38,554 nt of DNA from positions 1-38,554 of the forward strand of contig USDD01000013.1 of assembly GCA_900553265.1 (NCBI GenBank), in the 5' to 3' direction. This DNA comes from an uncultured Eubacteriales bacterium. GTDB taxonomy: Bacteria; Bacillota; Clostridia; Christensenellales; Aristaeellaceae. The position numbers were made by a program, and so were the translations under genes. Positions within the stretch are counted from its first letter, which is position 1. Each line of letters starts with the position of its first letter. The notes under the pieces were generated by a model. The model worked only from the letters and a program-made list of their open reading frames with translations, searched no databases and had not been told where the DNA came from. This document shows positions 1-9,300 of this stretch, one piece after another.

Positions 1-281
1 CCCGCGCCCTGGCTGTGGAGCCGGACGTGCTGCTGATGGACGAGCCCACCAGCGCGCTGGATCCCATCTCCACGTCCAAGATCGAGGAGCTGGCGCTCCA
101 GCTGAAGGAAAAGTACACCATCGTGATCGTCACCCACAACATGCAGCAGGCCGTGCGCATTTCGGACTATACGGCGTTCTTCCTGCTGGGCGATCTGGTG
201 GAATTCGACGACACCGAGACGCTGTTCTCTCAGCCGAGGGACAAGCGCACCGAGGACTACATCACAGGGAGGTTCGGATGA
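1..281 (+). CDS. pstB: Phosphate ABC transporter ATP-binding protein PstB (3' end only)
   Basis: This is the C-terminal third of the ATPase that powers the high-affinity phosphate importer PstSCAB. The gene enters from the left edge and the reading frame starts at base 3. The visible part carries the Walker B and D-loop stretch LLMDEPTSALDP, then the switch histidine in VTHNMQQAVRISDYTAFF, and ends with the family-typical tail (FSQPRDKRTEDYITGRFG). That tail is characteristic of PstB rather than other ABC ATPases. The Walker A and signature motifs lie outside the window. The stop codon overlaps the phoU start in an ATGA arrangement at 278-281, so the two are translationally coupled. The pst-phoU-phoP-phoR order supports the assignment. 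Confidence 0.95.
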   Translation, partial: RALAVEPDVLLMDEPTSALDPISTSKIEELALQLKEKYTIVIVTHNMQQAVRISDYTAFFLLGDLVEFDDTETLFSQPRDKRTEDYITGRFG

Positions 282-925
282 TGAGAAGTCGTTTTGACGA
301 GCAGCTGGCGCAGCTGAACAAACAGCTCATCGAGATGGGCGCGCTGTGCGAGGAGGTCATCTCCATGGCCTCGCGGGCGCTGATGGACGGCGATCTGCCG
401 CTGGCGGCCAAAGTCGCGCCGCTGGACGCGGAGATCGACCAGAAGGAGCGGGACATCGAAAACCTCTGCCTGAAGCTGCTGCTCCAGCAGCAGCCCGTGG
501 CGAAGGACTTAAGGCAGATTTCCGCCGCGCTGAAGATGATTACCGACATGGAGCGCATCGGCGATCAGGCCGAGGACATCGCCGAGATCATCAAGTTCCT
601 GAACGGCCGGACGGTGGAAAACGGCGCGCTCATCCGTGAAATGGCCAGCGCCGCCATTAAAATGGTCACGGAAAGCGTTGACGCATTCGTAAAACATGAT
701 ATAATGTTGGCGGAGAAGGTCGTTTCGGACGACGACATCGTGGATCGGTATTTCGATCAGGTGAAGCAGAAGCTCATCGAGCGCATTGCGCAGCAGCCCG
801 CCGACGGCGAATACGCACTGGACCTGCTGATGATCGCCAAGTACTTCGAGCGCATCGGCGATCACGCGGTCAATCTGGCCGAATGGGTCATCTTCTCGGT
901 CACCGGCGTGCACAAGGAGGAGTAG
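278..925 (+). CDS. phoU: Phosphate signalling protein PhoU
   Basis: The product is a 215-residue all-helical cytoplasmic protein with two tandem PhoU repeats (about residues 5-95 and 110-205). Each repeat shows the family pattern around a metal-binding acidic and arginine-rich helix (DMERIGDQAEDIAEI and YFERIGDHAVNLAEW). PhoU links the Pst transporter to the PhoR kinase and represses the Pho response when phosphate is plentiful; this is family knowledge. The start codon overlaps the pstB stop by four bases. The length matches the family. The downstream two-component pair begins three bases after its stop, so pstB, phoU, phoP and phoR form one transcription unit. Confidence 0.96.
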   Translation: MMRSRFDEQLAQLNKQLIEMGALCEEVISMASRALMDGDLPLAAKVAPLDAEIDQKERDIENLCLKLLLQQQPVAKDLRQISAALKMITDMERIGDQAEDIAEIIKFLNGRTVENGALIREMASAAIKMVTESVDAFVKHDIMLAEKVVSDDDIVDRYFDQVKQKLIERIAQQPADGEYALDLLMIAKYFERIGDHAVNLAEWVIFSVTGVHKEE

Positions 926-927
926 CC

Positions 928-1611
928 ATGATCTGGTGCGTGGAGGACGACGCGAGCATTCGCGACATCGAGGTGTACGCCCTCAAGGCCTCCGGCTACG
1001 AATCCCGCGGCTTTGAGGACGGCTCCACATTCTGGGACGCGCTTCAGACTGAGCAGCCCGATCTGGTGGTGCTGGACGTGATGCTGCCCGGCGTGGACGG
1101 CGTCGAGCTGCTGCGCCGCATGCGCGGGGACGCGCGCTTTCGCGCCATTCCCGTGGTGATGGCCACGGCCAAGAGCGCCGAGATCGACAAGATTCAGGGG
1201 CTCGATCTGGGCGCGGATTACTATCTGACCAAGCCCTTCGGGGTGATGGAGCTGGTCTCCTGCGTGCGCGCGGTGCTTCGGCGCTGCGAGGCAAAGCCGG
1301 TGGAGCATCTGCTGAAGCTGGGCGGGCTGTGCGTCAATCTGGATCAGCACACGGTCTCCATCGACGGAAAGGACGTCGCGCTGACCTACAAGGAATTCGA
1401 GCTGCTGAAGCTGTTTCTGTCCAATCCGGGCATTGCGTTCACCCGAGACCAGCTGTTCAGCAAGGTCTGGGGCGAGGATTTCTGCGGCGAGAGCCGCACC
1501 ATCGACACCCACATTCTGACGCTTCGGCAAAAGCTCGGCCCCTACGGCGACGCGATCAAGACCGTGCGAAACGTGGGCTATCGGCTGGAGGGCAAATTCC
1601 ATGCGCAATAA
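928..1611 (+). CDS. phoP: OmpR/PhoB-family response regulator (PhoP/PhoB type)
   Basis: This is a 227-residue DNA-binding response regulator. The receiver domain (1-115) has the acidic pocket E6-D7-D8, phospho-acceptor D50 in VVLDVMLP, T80 and K102 in TKPF. The C-terminal winged helix (about 125-225) contains LTYKEFELLKLFLSNPG and ends in VRNVGYRLEG, both typical of the OmpR class. I chose ATG at 928 because AAGGAGG lies eight bases upstream; an in-frame earlier codon at 883 lacks this site and would run deep into phoU. The location after phoU and before a PhoR-like kinase indicates control of the phosphate-starvation response. The N-terminus IWCVEDD is slightly unusual, as most family members have ILIVEDE. 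Confidence 0.93.
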   Translation: MIWCVEDDASIRDIEVYALKASGYESRGFEDGSTFWDALQTEQPDLVVLDVMLPGVDGVELLRRMRGDARFRAIPVVMATAKSAEIDKIQGLDLGADYYLTKPFGVMELVSCVRAVLRRCEAKPVEHLLKLGGLCVNLDQHTVSIDGKDVALTYKEFELLKLFLSNPGIAFTRDQLFSKVWGEDFCGESRTIDTHILTLRQKLGPYGDAIKTVRNVGYRLEGKFHAQ

Positions 1612-3262
1612 GATTTTTCGAAACACCTTTCTCGTCGCCGCAATCGTCCTGCTGTGCAGCCTGACGGTCATTCTGGGCTGCATGTACGATTACTTTGGCG
1701 ACGTTCAGGAAAACCAGCTGCGCGACGAGCTGAGCCTCGCCGCCGTCGGCGTGGAGAACAGCGGGCTTAACTATCTGGCCCGCCTTCGCTCCGACAGCTA
1801 CCGTCTCACGTGGATCGCCGCCGACGGCACGGTGCTGGGCGACACTCAGGCCGACGCGAGCCAGATGGAGAACCACGCCCAGCGCGCGGAGGTTCAGCAG
1901 GCGCTGGAAAAGGGCGAGGGTCAGTCCTCGCGCTATTCCGCCACGCTGACGGAAAAGACGATCTACTGCGCCCGGCGCATGGACGACGGCACGGTGCTGC
2001 GCATCTCCGTCAGCCGCGCGACGGCGGGGCTGGTGGCGCTGGGCATGCTCCAGCCCATTCTGGCCGTGGCGCTGGCGGCGCTGCTGCTGTCCGCGTGGCT
2101 GTCCAGGCGGCTGAGCAGGCGAATCGTCGAGCCGCTGAACCGGCTGGATCTGGAGCATCCGCTGGACGACGCCAACGCCTACGAGGAGCTGTCGCCGCTG
2201 CTGCGGCGCATCCACAGCCAGCGGCAGGAGATCGACCGGCAGATGCGCGCCCTGCGCCAGAAGCAGGACGAGTTCAGCCAGATCATCCGCAGCATGCAGG
2301 AGGGGCTGGTACTGCTGGATCAGTCCGGCGCGGTGCTGAGCATCAACGACGCCGCCAAACGGCTGTTCTCCGCCGGCGACGAGTGCATCGGAAAGGACTT
2401 CCTCACCGTCGATCGCGAGCCGGAGATGAGCCGCGCCATACAGCAGGCGCTTGCCGACGGCCACAGCGAGATTCGCCGCGAGCGCGGCGGCCGCGTCTAT
2501 CAGTTCGACCTAAGCCGCATCGACTCCGACGGCGCGACCGTCGGCGCGGTGCTGCTGGCCTTCGACATCACCGAGGCCGAATTCGCCGAGCGCAACCGCC
2601 GGGAATTCACCGCCAACGTCTCCCACGAGCTGAAGACCCCGCTTCAGGGCATCATCGGCAGCGCGGAGCTGATCGAAAAGGGCATGGTCGATTCCAGGGA
2701 CGTGCCGCGGTTCATCGGCCATATTCGCACCGAGGCCACGCGCATGGTGGCGCTCATCAGCGACATCATCCGCCTGTCCCAGCTGGACGAGGGCGTGGAG
2801 ATGCCCCGGGAGAACGTGGAGCTGACCGCGCTGGCCGAGGAGGTGGCGGACAGCCTGACTCCCGCCGCCGCCAAACGGAAGATCGCCCTGCATGCGGAGG
2901 GCCAGCCCGTCAGCGTGTTCGGCGTGCGCCGGCTGCTGTACGAGGTGCTGTACAACCTCTGCGACAACGCCATCAAGTACAATGTCGAGGGCGGGCAGGT
3001 GGACGTGCATGTCTCCGCCGAAGACGGCATGGCATGCGTCGAGGTCTCCGACACCGGCATCGGCATCCCCAAGGCGGATCAGAGCCGCATCTTCGAGCGG
3101 TTCTACCGCGTGGACAAGAGCCATTCCAAGGCCTCGGGCGGCACCGGGCTGGGCCTGTCCATCGTCAAGCACGCCGTGCAGTACCATCACGGCAAAATCG
3201 AATTGCAAAGCGAGCTCTGCCATGGCACGACCGTTCGGGTTCGGCTGCCCTTCAACGGCTGA
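1601..3262 (+). CDS. phoR: Membrane sensor histidine kinase PhoR
   Basis: This 553-residue kinase has a first membrane helix at about 8-28, an extracytoplasmic sensor segment at 30-140, a second helix at 144-166, and a HAMP-like linker. A PAS domain follows at about 225-330 (SMQEGLVLLDQSGAVLSIN). The HisKA domain has phospho-acceptor H342 in VSHELKTPLQG. The ATP-binding domain shows the N box (CDNAIKYN, N456), G1 box (DTGIGIP) and G2 box (GGTGLGLS). The PAS plus HAMP layout and the HELKTPL motif match PhoR of Bacillota. The start overlaps the regulator stop by 11 bases, so the pair is cotranslated. The predicted role is to phosphorylate the upstream regulator on phosphate limitation, gated by PhoU. 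Confidence 0.93.
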   Translation: MRNKIFRNTFLVAAIVLLCSLTVILGCMYDYFGDVQENQLRDELSLAAVGVENSGLNYLARLRSDSYRLTWIAADGTVLGDTQADASQMENHAQRAEVQQALEKGEGQSSRYSATLTEKTIYCARRMDDGTVLRISVSRATAGLVALGMLQPILAVALAALLLSAWLSRRLSRRIVEPLNRLDLEHPLDDANAYEELSPLLRRIHSQRQEIDRQMRALRQKQDEFSQIIRSMQEGLVLLDQSGAVLSINDAAKRLFSAGDECIGKDFLTVDREPEMSRAIQQALADGHSEIRRERGGRVYQFDLSRIDSDGATVGAVLLAFDITEAEFAERNRREFTANVSHELKTPLQGIIGSAELIEKGMVDSRDVPRFIGHIRTEATRMVALISDIIRLSQLDEGVEMPRENVELTALAEEVADSLTPAAAKRKIALHAEGQPVSVFGVRRLLYEVLYNLCDNAIKYNVEGGQVDVHVSAEDGMACVEVSDTGIGIPKADQSRIFERFYRVDKSHSKASGGTGLGLSIVKHAVQYHHGKIELQSELCHGTTVRVRLPFNG

Positions 3263-3323
3263 GCGGCGGCCTTCGCGCCGGGCGCTCGCTTTCAAGAAAT
3301 AGCAGAAAGAGAGAGAAGCACAC

Positions 3324-4112
3324 ATGGAAGAGCTGAGAAGCAAAAAGGGCTTTATCTGTGATATGGACGGCGTGATCTACCACGGAAACCGTCTGCTGCC
3401 CGGCGTGAAGGAATTTGTGGACTGGCTGTATCGGGAAAAGAAGAACTTCCTGTTCCTGACCAACGCCTCCGAGCGCTCGCCCAAGGAGCTTCAGCAGAAG
3501 CTCAAGCGCATGGGACTGGACGTGGACGAGAGCCACTTCTACACCAGCGCGCTGGCCACGGCGCGATTCATCAGCAGTCAGGCGCCCGGCTGCAGCGCCT
3601 ACGTCATCGGCGGCGCGGGCCTGATTATGGCCCTGCACGACGAGGGCATCACCATGAACGACGTGGATCCCGACTACGTCATCATCGGCGAGGGCAACAC
3701 CTACAACTATGAGAACATCCTCAGGGCCGTGCGGCTGGTGAGCAAGGGCGCGAAGCTCATCGGCACCAACAGCGATCTGACCGGCCCGTCCGATGACGGC
3801 ATCATTCCCGCCTGCCGCGCCATGATCTCGCCCATCGAGATGGCCACCGGCCAGTCGGCCTATTTCGTCGGCAAGCCCAACCCGCTGATGATGCGCACCG
3901 GCCTGCGCATTCTGGGCGTACACTCCGAGGAAGCCGTCATGATCGGCGACCGCATGGACACGGACATCGTGGCCGGCATCGAAACCGGTCTGGACACGGT
4001 GCTGGTGCTCTCCGGCGTGACCGACCGCTCCGACATCAAGAAGTTCCCCTATCGTCCGCGCCTCGTCCTGAACGGCGTGGGCGACATCCCCGGCGCGCCG
4101 GCAGGAGAGTAA
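3324..4112 (+). CDS. HAD-superfamily IIA phosphatase (NagD/AraL-like)
   Basis: This is a cytoplasmic 262-residue hydrolase. HAD motif I is D13-M-D15-G (ICDMDGVIY), motif II is LTNASERSPKE, the conserved lysine K184 lies in FVGKPNPLMM, and motif III is GDRMDTD (D209, D212, D214). The cap of about 100 residues between motifs II and III places it in subclass IIA, with NagD, AraL and p-nitrophenylphosphatase relatives, which dephosphorylate small sugar phosphates or nucleotides. The exact substrate cannot be read from sequence. It follows phoR by 61 bases without a clear intervening terminator, so it is probably part of the Pho unit, where scavenging phosphate from organic phosphates makes sense. 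A purine-rich stretch upstream of the ATG serves as a weak ribosome site. Confidence 0.88.
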   Translation: MEELRSKKGFICDMDGVIYHGNRLLPGVKEFVDWLYREKKNFLFLTNASERSPKELQQKLKRMGLDVDESHFYTSALATARFISSQAPGCSAYVIGGAGLIMALHDEGITMNDVDPDYVIIGEGNTYNYENILRAVRLVSKGAKLIGTNSDLTGPSDDGIIPACRAMISPIEMATGQSAYFVGKPNPLMMRTGLRILGVHSEEAVMIGDRMDTDIVAGIETGLDTVLVLSGVTDRSDIKKFPYRPRLVLNGVGDIPGAPAGE

Positions 4113-4130
4113 AATCCTGGCATAGAGAAT

Positions 4131-4165
4131 CCCCGACCATCTGTCGATGGCCGGGGCTTTGTCTT
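4131..4165 (+). terminator. Intrinsic terminator after the pho/HAD unit
   Basis: The arms CCCCGACCAT (4131-4140) and ATGGCCGGGG (4147-4156) form a 10-bp stem with one mismatch around a six-base loop, followed by CTTTGTCTT. It lies 18 bases after the HAD gene stop and between two convergent genes. It may also help end the - strand sigma/anti-sigma transcript, although the T-rich tail is only on the + side. Confidence 0.8.
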
Positions 4166-4174
4166 GCCTTCAGA

Positions 4175-5683
4175 TCATTCCGCCGCCTGCACACGCCAGA
4201 CGATGGCTTCGTCCGGGCGCTCCTCGGCGAGGTTTTCCATGGGAACCAGCCGGATTTCCGCGGGCGGGTCGGAGCGGCTCGTCCATGTGACGCAGTAATC
4301 GTGCTCGCCGGTGGGTTCGGAGGAAAAGTCGACGCCCTCCGAGCTGAAGCGCGGGCGCTGGCCGCAGATCGCGTCCGAGATGCGCTCGCCGTCCACATAG
4401 AGCGCGAACATGGGCGCTTCGAGGGGTTCGTCGTTTCGAATCAGCCCGAATTCCAGCCGGCTCTCCACGGGACTGACTCTCAGCCGAAGGAAGTTCACGC
4501 TGCCGTCCGAGAGCTCGGCCTCGGGCTGCGCCGCCGCGTATTCGATGGCCGCGCTGCCGTCGCGGAACGAAACCGGGAAGCTCAGCGCGTCCAGCTTTTC
4601 CACATAGCCATGCTCGCACAGCAGACGAACCATCGCTTCGCCGTCGCCTTCGGCCTCGGCCAATTCCTTTGTCAGCGCCTCGTCGAAGGAAAACCCGGTG
4701 CGCATGCCGCCGAAGGTGAAGCCCTCGCCGCCCAGCTGCTCCGAGCCGTCCTTTTCGCGCAGATAGCCGTCGTACCAGCCGTCCAGCCGGCTTTCGTTCT
4801 TCTCCCAGAGGATCAGCGGTTCGCCCTGGACATTCACCTCCGAGGAATCGTCCGTGTTGATCATGCGCGCCTTCGGGCGCAGCACGTACACCGTCGCCGT
4901 GGCGGAGAGGTCGTCGGGCGCGTCCTCCGGCAGCGCGTAGCGCAGCTGGTCGTCCGCGCGCTGAGCCGCCTCGCCGCCCAGCACCATGCCGCAGGGCTCG
5001 TCCAGCGGCAGAATTCCGCCTGTCAGGAACGGGCCGTAGAAGATCAGCGCTTCGCCGCTCTCGTTCTCCGCCGAGACGTTCAGATAGAGCGTCCGCCCGT
5101 CGCGCAGGGATTCGGCGATCTCGTAACCATAGCCATCCGTTGCCGCGCCCGCGTCGTTGACCACCAGTGCCTCACGCGCCGCGGGATTCGGCTCGATCCT
5201 CGCCCGGGCAAACAGCGCGTCCAGCAAGCCCGACCGCGCCGCAGCCATCGCCGCCCCCGCCAGCGCCAGAAGCAGCACTGCGGCCAATAACGCTGTGCGA
5301 ACGCGCCGACTGCGATGCGCGCCGCTGACTTTTGCGGCGGAAGCGCGCTGTCCGACGCCCGACGCCATACGGTCTCGGCGCGCGCCGTCCTTCGCCGCAG
5401 CGGAAGCGCGATATTCGCCGTCACCCATTGCGGCACAGCCCTGTCTCTCACCGTCAGCCGCCGATGCGCAGCCTCGCCGCTCACCGTCAGCCGTCTCCGC
5501 ACGTCTTCCATGCGGGTCTTCCATCTTTGCGGCAGACCGTGCCTTGCATTCTTCGTCCGCAATCCTCCCCATACCGTCGAGCGAAGCCGCCCTTCCCCGC
5601 CGTCCCGGCGCGGGCTGCATGGCTTCCAGAATCCACTCGTCATCCATTTCGCCCAGCAGGGCGAGCAGCTTTTCCTTTTTCAC
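4175..5683 (-). CDS. Probable membrane anti-sigma factor paired with the ECF sigma factor
   Basis: This is a 502-residue single-pass membrane protein. The N-terminus (LLALLGEMDDEWILEAM) matches the short start seen in anti-sigma partners of Clostridia, which typically read like LLKALNDIDDRYIEEA. Residues 64-106 form a degenerate 12-residue repeat rich in Asp-Gly-Glu-Arg. One membrane helix spans about 129-149, followed by a roughly 350-residue extracytoplasmic part with beta-rich composition and no motif I recognise. I chose GTG at 5683 because AAGGAGG lies 10 bases upstream and the codon overlaps the sigma stop as GTGA, giving translational coupling. It resembles DUF4179-type partners in layout only. 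The function is inferred from topology and coupling: it would hold the sigma factor at the membrane until an envelope signal arrives. Confidence 0.75.
   Translation of the reverse strand: MKKEKLLALLGEMDDEWILEAMQPAPGRRGRAASLDGMGRIADEECKARSAAKMEDPHGRRAETADGERRGCASAADGERQGCAAMGDGEYRASAAAKDGARRDRMASGVGQRASAAKVSGAHRSRRVRTALLAAVLLLALAGAAMAAARSGLLDALFARARIEPNPAAREALVVNDAGAATDGYGYEIAESLRDGRTLYLNVSAENESGEALIFYGPFLTGGILPLDEPCGMVLGGEAAQRADDQLRYALPEDAPDDLSATATVYVLRPKARMINTDDSSEVNVQGEPLILWEKNESRLDGWYDGYLREKDGSEQLGGEGFTFGGMRTGFSFDEALTKELAEAEGDGEAMVRLLCEHGYVEKLDALSFPVSFRDGSAAIEYAAAQPEAELSDGSVNFLRLRVSPVESRLEFGLIRNDEPLEAPMFALYVDGERISDAICGQRPRFSSEGVDFSSEPTGEHDYCVTWTSRSDPPAEIRLVPMENLAEERPDEAIVWRVQAAE
5366..5494 (-). 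repeat. Degenerate tandem repeat coding for Asp-Gly-Glu-Arg units
   Basis: The DNA encodes residues 64-106 of the anti-sigma protein as about four units of 11-13 residues: TADGERRGCASA, ADGERQGCAAMG, DGEYRASAAAK and DGARRDRMASG. The DNA period is about 33-36 bases, and the copies have drifted. The repeat lies in the cytoplasmic linker between the sigma-binding N-terminus and the membrane helix. Confidence 0.65.
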
Positions 5684-6231
5684 AGCGGAATTCCCTCCTT
5701 CTGCATCTCGTCTCTCAGTTTGCGGCGCATGCGCGCGAGAATCGTGCGGACTGCGCCCTCGCTGCGGCCGGTTCGGCGCGCCAGCTCGGTGATTTCGTCC
5801 AGAAACCAGTAGCGGCGCACGAACAGCCATCGCTTCTGCGGGCTTTGCCGGGCGAGGAAGCGGCGAATGCACGCGCGGATGGCTTCGCCGTCGCCATCGT
5901 CGTCTCGGCCGGAGACCACGTCGCCCAGTTCGTCCAGCGCCGCGTCCATCGCGCCGCCGCCGCGCTTGGCCGCGCTGTTCCGGCGCAGGCGGTCGATGCT
6001 CAGATTGCGCGCAATCCGCGCCAGATACGCCGCCAGCGAGTTCGGCCTCTGCGGCGGAATCGTCGTCCACGCCCGCAGATACGCGTCGCTGACGCATTCC
6101 TCCGCGTCCGCCGCGTCGCGCAGAATGTTCTGCGCGATGCTCCGAAGCAGCCCGCCGTAGCGCGCGTCCGTCTCGGCGACGGCCTGCTCGGAGCGCTGCC
6201 AGTACAGGTCGAGGATCCGTTCGTCGTCCAT
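5680..6231 (-). CDS. ECF-subfamily RNA polymerase sigma factor
   Basis: This is a 183-residue sigma-70 family protein. Region 2 lies at about residues 15-85, with the DNA-melting and -10 recognition signature AAYLARIARNLSIDRLRR. Region 4 lies at about 120-175, with the helix-turn-helix FLDEITELARRTGRSEGAVRTILARMRRKLR. Regions 1 and 3 are absent, as in all ECF factors. I chose ATG at 6231 because a GGGAGGAAGGA ribosome site sits just upstream; the in-frame GTG at 6249 would lie upstream of that site. The stop overlaps the start of the anti-sigma gene. An ECF-like promoter precedes the gene, suggesting autoregulation. The regulon is unknown. Confidence 0.93.
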   Translation of the reverse strand: MDDERILDLYWQRSEQAVAETDARYGGLLRSIAQNILRDAADAEECVSDAYLRAWTTIPPQRPNSLAAYLARIARNLSIDRLRRNSAAKRGGGAMDAALDELGDVVSGRDDDGDGEAIRACIRRFLARQSPQKRWLFVRRYWFLDEITELARRTGRSEGAVRTILARMRRKLRDEMQKEGIPL

Positions 6232-6256
6232 TGTCCTTCCTCCCTTCACCCATAAT

Positions 6257-6282
6257 GACGAAATGCTGCGGGAGATGTTACA
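6257..6282 (-). promoter_or_regulatory. ECF-type promoter of the sigma/anti-sigma operon
   Basis: On the - strand, TGTAAC (6282-6277) is followed after 16 bases by CGTC (6260-6257). This is the usual ECF layout (an AAC-containing -35, 16-17 bp spacer, CGTC -10). It lies 26 bases upstream of the sigma start codon. No good sigma-A pair is visible in this gap, so self-activation is the simplest reading. Confidence 0.6.
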
Positions 6283-6292
6283 GTGCGGTGCG

Positions 6293-6326
6293 AAAAAAGT
6301 CCCCGGCGCGTGCGCAGCCGGAGACT
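6293..6326 (-). terminator. Intrinsic terminator of the alpha-mannosidase gene
   Basis: On the - strand AGTCTCCGGC pairs with GCCGGGGACT (10 bp with one G-T pair, 9-base loop) and runs into six T residues. It sits 13 bases past the mannosidase stop, insulating it from the sigma factor operon. Confidence 0.88.
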
Positions 6327-6338
6327 CTTAAAGGAAAA

Positions 6339-9300
6339 TTACCTGCCGAAACGCAGGGTGACGATCTGATAGGGCTTGAGCGACAGGGCGATCGCGCCGT
6401 TTTCGACGGCCGCGGCCTCGCCGTTCTCCTCGAGGATATTGCACACGTGCGCCTGAGCGAAGGGGAAGCCGGGAATCAGCCTCACGTTCGCGCGGCGGCC
6501 GTAGCACTCGTACAGGCGGACGATCACGTCGTCGCCGTCCTCGGCCTTCTTGACGGACTCGACGACCGCGCCCGTGCCCTCGAGGCGGACGAACGCGCCC
6601 GCGTCCCTGGCCCGCATGCCGGGAATGGCCTCGGCGGGGCAGTTGAATGCGTAGGCCGCGTCCACCACGCCGCCCTCGCGCCAGTCGCCCACATGGGGCA
6701 GCAGCGCGTAGCTGAACTCGTGCTCGCCCTGATCCGCCTTGGGATCCGGGTAGGTGGAGCTCTTCAGCAGCGTCAGCGCCAGACCGTTTTCATCCACGGA
6801 ATGGCCGTACTTGCAGTCGTTCAGCAGCGCCACGCCGTAGTCCGGCTCGGACACATCCATCCACTTGTGGGCGCAGACCTCGAAGCGGGCCGCGTCCCAG
6901 CTGGTGTTTTTGTGGGTCGCACGGCGGACGTTGCCGTACTGCACGTCGAAGGTCGCGTCGTTGTAGAACACGTCCAGCGGGAAGTGGGCCTTGAGCAGAT
7001 AGTGCTCCTCGTTCCAGTTCACGCGGGTGTTGAAGTCGATGCGCGGCAGATCGCGATAGAAGCGCAGCTCCTGCTCGATGGCGGACGCGCTGTAGGCGTA
7101 CTTCACGCGCAGCACGGCGCAGACCGGGCCCTCAGAAACGATTTCCACGCCGGCGACCTGATCCACTTCCCACCTGCGGCGGTTGTAGTAGATGTTCACA
7201 TCCCACGCGTCATAGTTGTGCGGGCGGTTCTCGTAGCAGACGATGCGGTTGAGCTTCTCGCCCGGGCGGCAGAGCTCGCGGTTCACGCGCTTGTCGATCA
7301 GGCTGACGATGCGCATGGACTCGTCGAAGCGTCCGGAGAAGAAGGGCGTTTCGAAGTACTCGCGGGTCACGCGCACGGTGTCCGCCGCCAGCTCCTCGTC
7401 GGAGACGGTGAATGTGGTCGCGCCCATGGGCATGAGGTTCCTGACATAGGCCACGTACTCGTCGCCCACCAGCTGCACCGGCACGAGGCTGCCGTCCGCC
7501 GCGGCCAGCGCGGAGACGGAGCGGCCCTGCGCAGGAATGCGCACCACGTCGCTGCGGGCGAAGTCCAGATCGTTGAGCACGGTCACGGCGCGGTCGTCCT
7601 TCTCCAGCATCTTTTCAAGCGCCTCGCGGCACAGCTTGCCGAGCTTTTCGAAGCACGCGGCGTACATCCTGTCCGAATCCTCGTAGACCTTGCGGATGGA
7701 CGAGCCGGGCAGAATGTCGTGGAACTGGAGGGTCAGCACATCCTTCCAGATGGCGGCCAGCGCCTCGGCGGGATACGCCATGCCGTACTTCGCCGCCTCG
7801 AGGAAGCGAAGCTCCGCGCTGCGCAGAGCCAGCTCGATCTTGCGGTTGTTGCGCTTGTTGTGAGCCTGAGCGGTGTAGGTGCCGCGATGGTACTCGAGGT
7901 ACAGTTCGCCGCTCCACACGGGCAGCCGCGGGTCGGCCGCCACGCGCTGCTCCAGCGCCTCGAAGAAGGGGCGCGCCTGCGTCTGCCGCACCACGGGCGT
8001 GTTGGGCATGGGCGTTTCCATGCGCCGGCCCTGCTCCAGCATCCAGTCGGTGGGCCCGCCGCCGCCGTCGCCATAGCCGTAGGAGACGAGGAAGTGGTCG
8101 TCGATGCCCTTCTGCTGGAAGCGCTTCCAGCCGCCGGCGATCTGGCTGGGCTGAATCAGCGCGTTGTAGGTGGTGTAATGGGACAGGCCCTCGTGGCCCT
8201 CGCCGTGACCGGCTTCGAAGTATTCGCGGCTGGGCGAGAAGTGGGTCAGCACCTTGGTGCCGTCGATGCCCTTCCACATGAAGGTGTCGTAGGGCGTGAG
8301 GTTGTATTCGCTCCAGCTGAGCTTGGTGGTCATGAAGTAGTCGATGCCGGAGAGCTTCATCAGCTGGGGCAGCGCGGCGGAATAGCCGAACACGTCGGGC
8401 AGCCACAGCACGCGGCAGCGCTTGCCGAATTCCTTCTCAAAGAAGCGCTGTCCATAGAGGAACTGGCGCGCCAGCGACTCGCCGCCGGACAGGTTGCAGT
8501 CGGCCTCGACCCACATGCCTCCCTCAACCTCCCAGCGGCCCTCGGCCACGCGCCCGCGGATGCGCTCGTAGAGCTCCGGCTCGTCCTGTTTGACGAAATC
8601 GTACAGCGCCGGCTGGCTGGACATGAAGCGATACTCGGGGTAGCGATCCATCAGGCTCAGCACGGTGGAGAAGCTGCGCACGGCCTTGGAGCGGGTCTGA
8701 TGGAGATCCCACAGCCACGCCACGTCGATGTGCGTGTGTCCCACGCACTCGGCCACGGCCATGGGCGGGATGGCCTTCCTCGGCTCGTAATAGCTCTTCC
8801 TCAGATATTCCCGCGCCTCGCGGACGGTCTGGTTGAAATTCGCGTCGTGCGGATTGCGCAGATCCAGCAGATCCAGCGCCCGGGACAGCGTCTCCAGCGT
8901 GACCTCGCGCTCGCGATTGTCCGAGGGCATCAGCATCACGGCCTCATAGGGCACCTTCAGATCGTAGATCAGCTGCTCCAGCTCCGCATCCACGTCGCAC
9001 AGCTCCAGCTTCAGATAGGGATAGTCCAGCCCCGTGGCCGAGGGCTGGCAGTAGCCCTGAAGCAGAATGTCCTCGTGCGCGCCGTTCTCCAGCGGCAGGC
9101 GGATGTGGTTGACGTCGAAGGCCTGCTTCACCTGACCGTTCACGCGCACCACGAACTGGGGATTGATGGCGTCCCACGCGCCCTCGCGGCCGGTGGTGGC
9201 ATAGAGATACCAGTTGCCCTCGGCGGGCACGTCCAGCGAGAGTCTGAAGTCCTCCCACTCGCCGCGGCCCCACACGCCGCCGTTGACAAAGGGCGTTTCG

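Noticed and set aside
5684..6253. An N-terminal extension of the anti-sigma frame through the sigma factor gene
   Set aside because: The extension is Arg-rich out-of-frame sequence of the ECF sigma gene, and a ribosome site plus GTGA overlap mark the true start at 5683.
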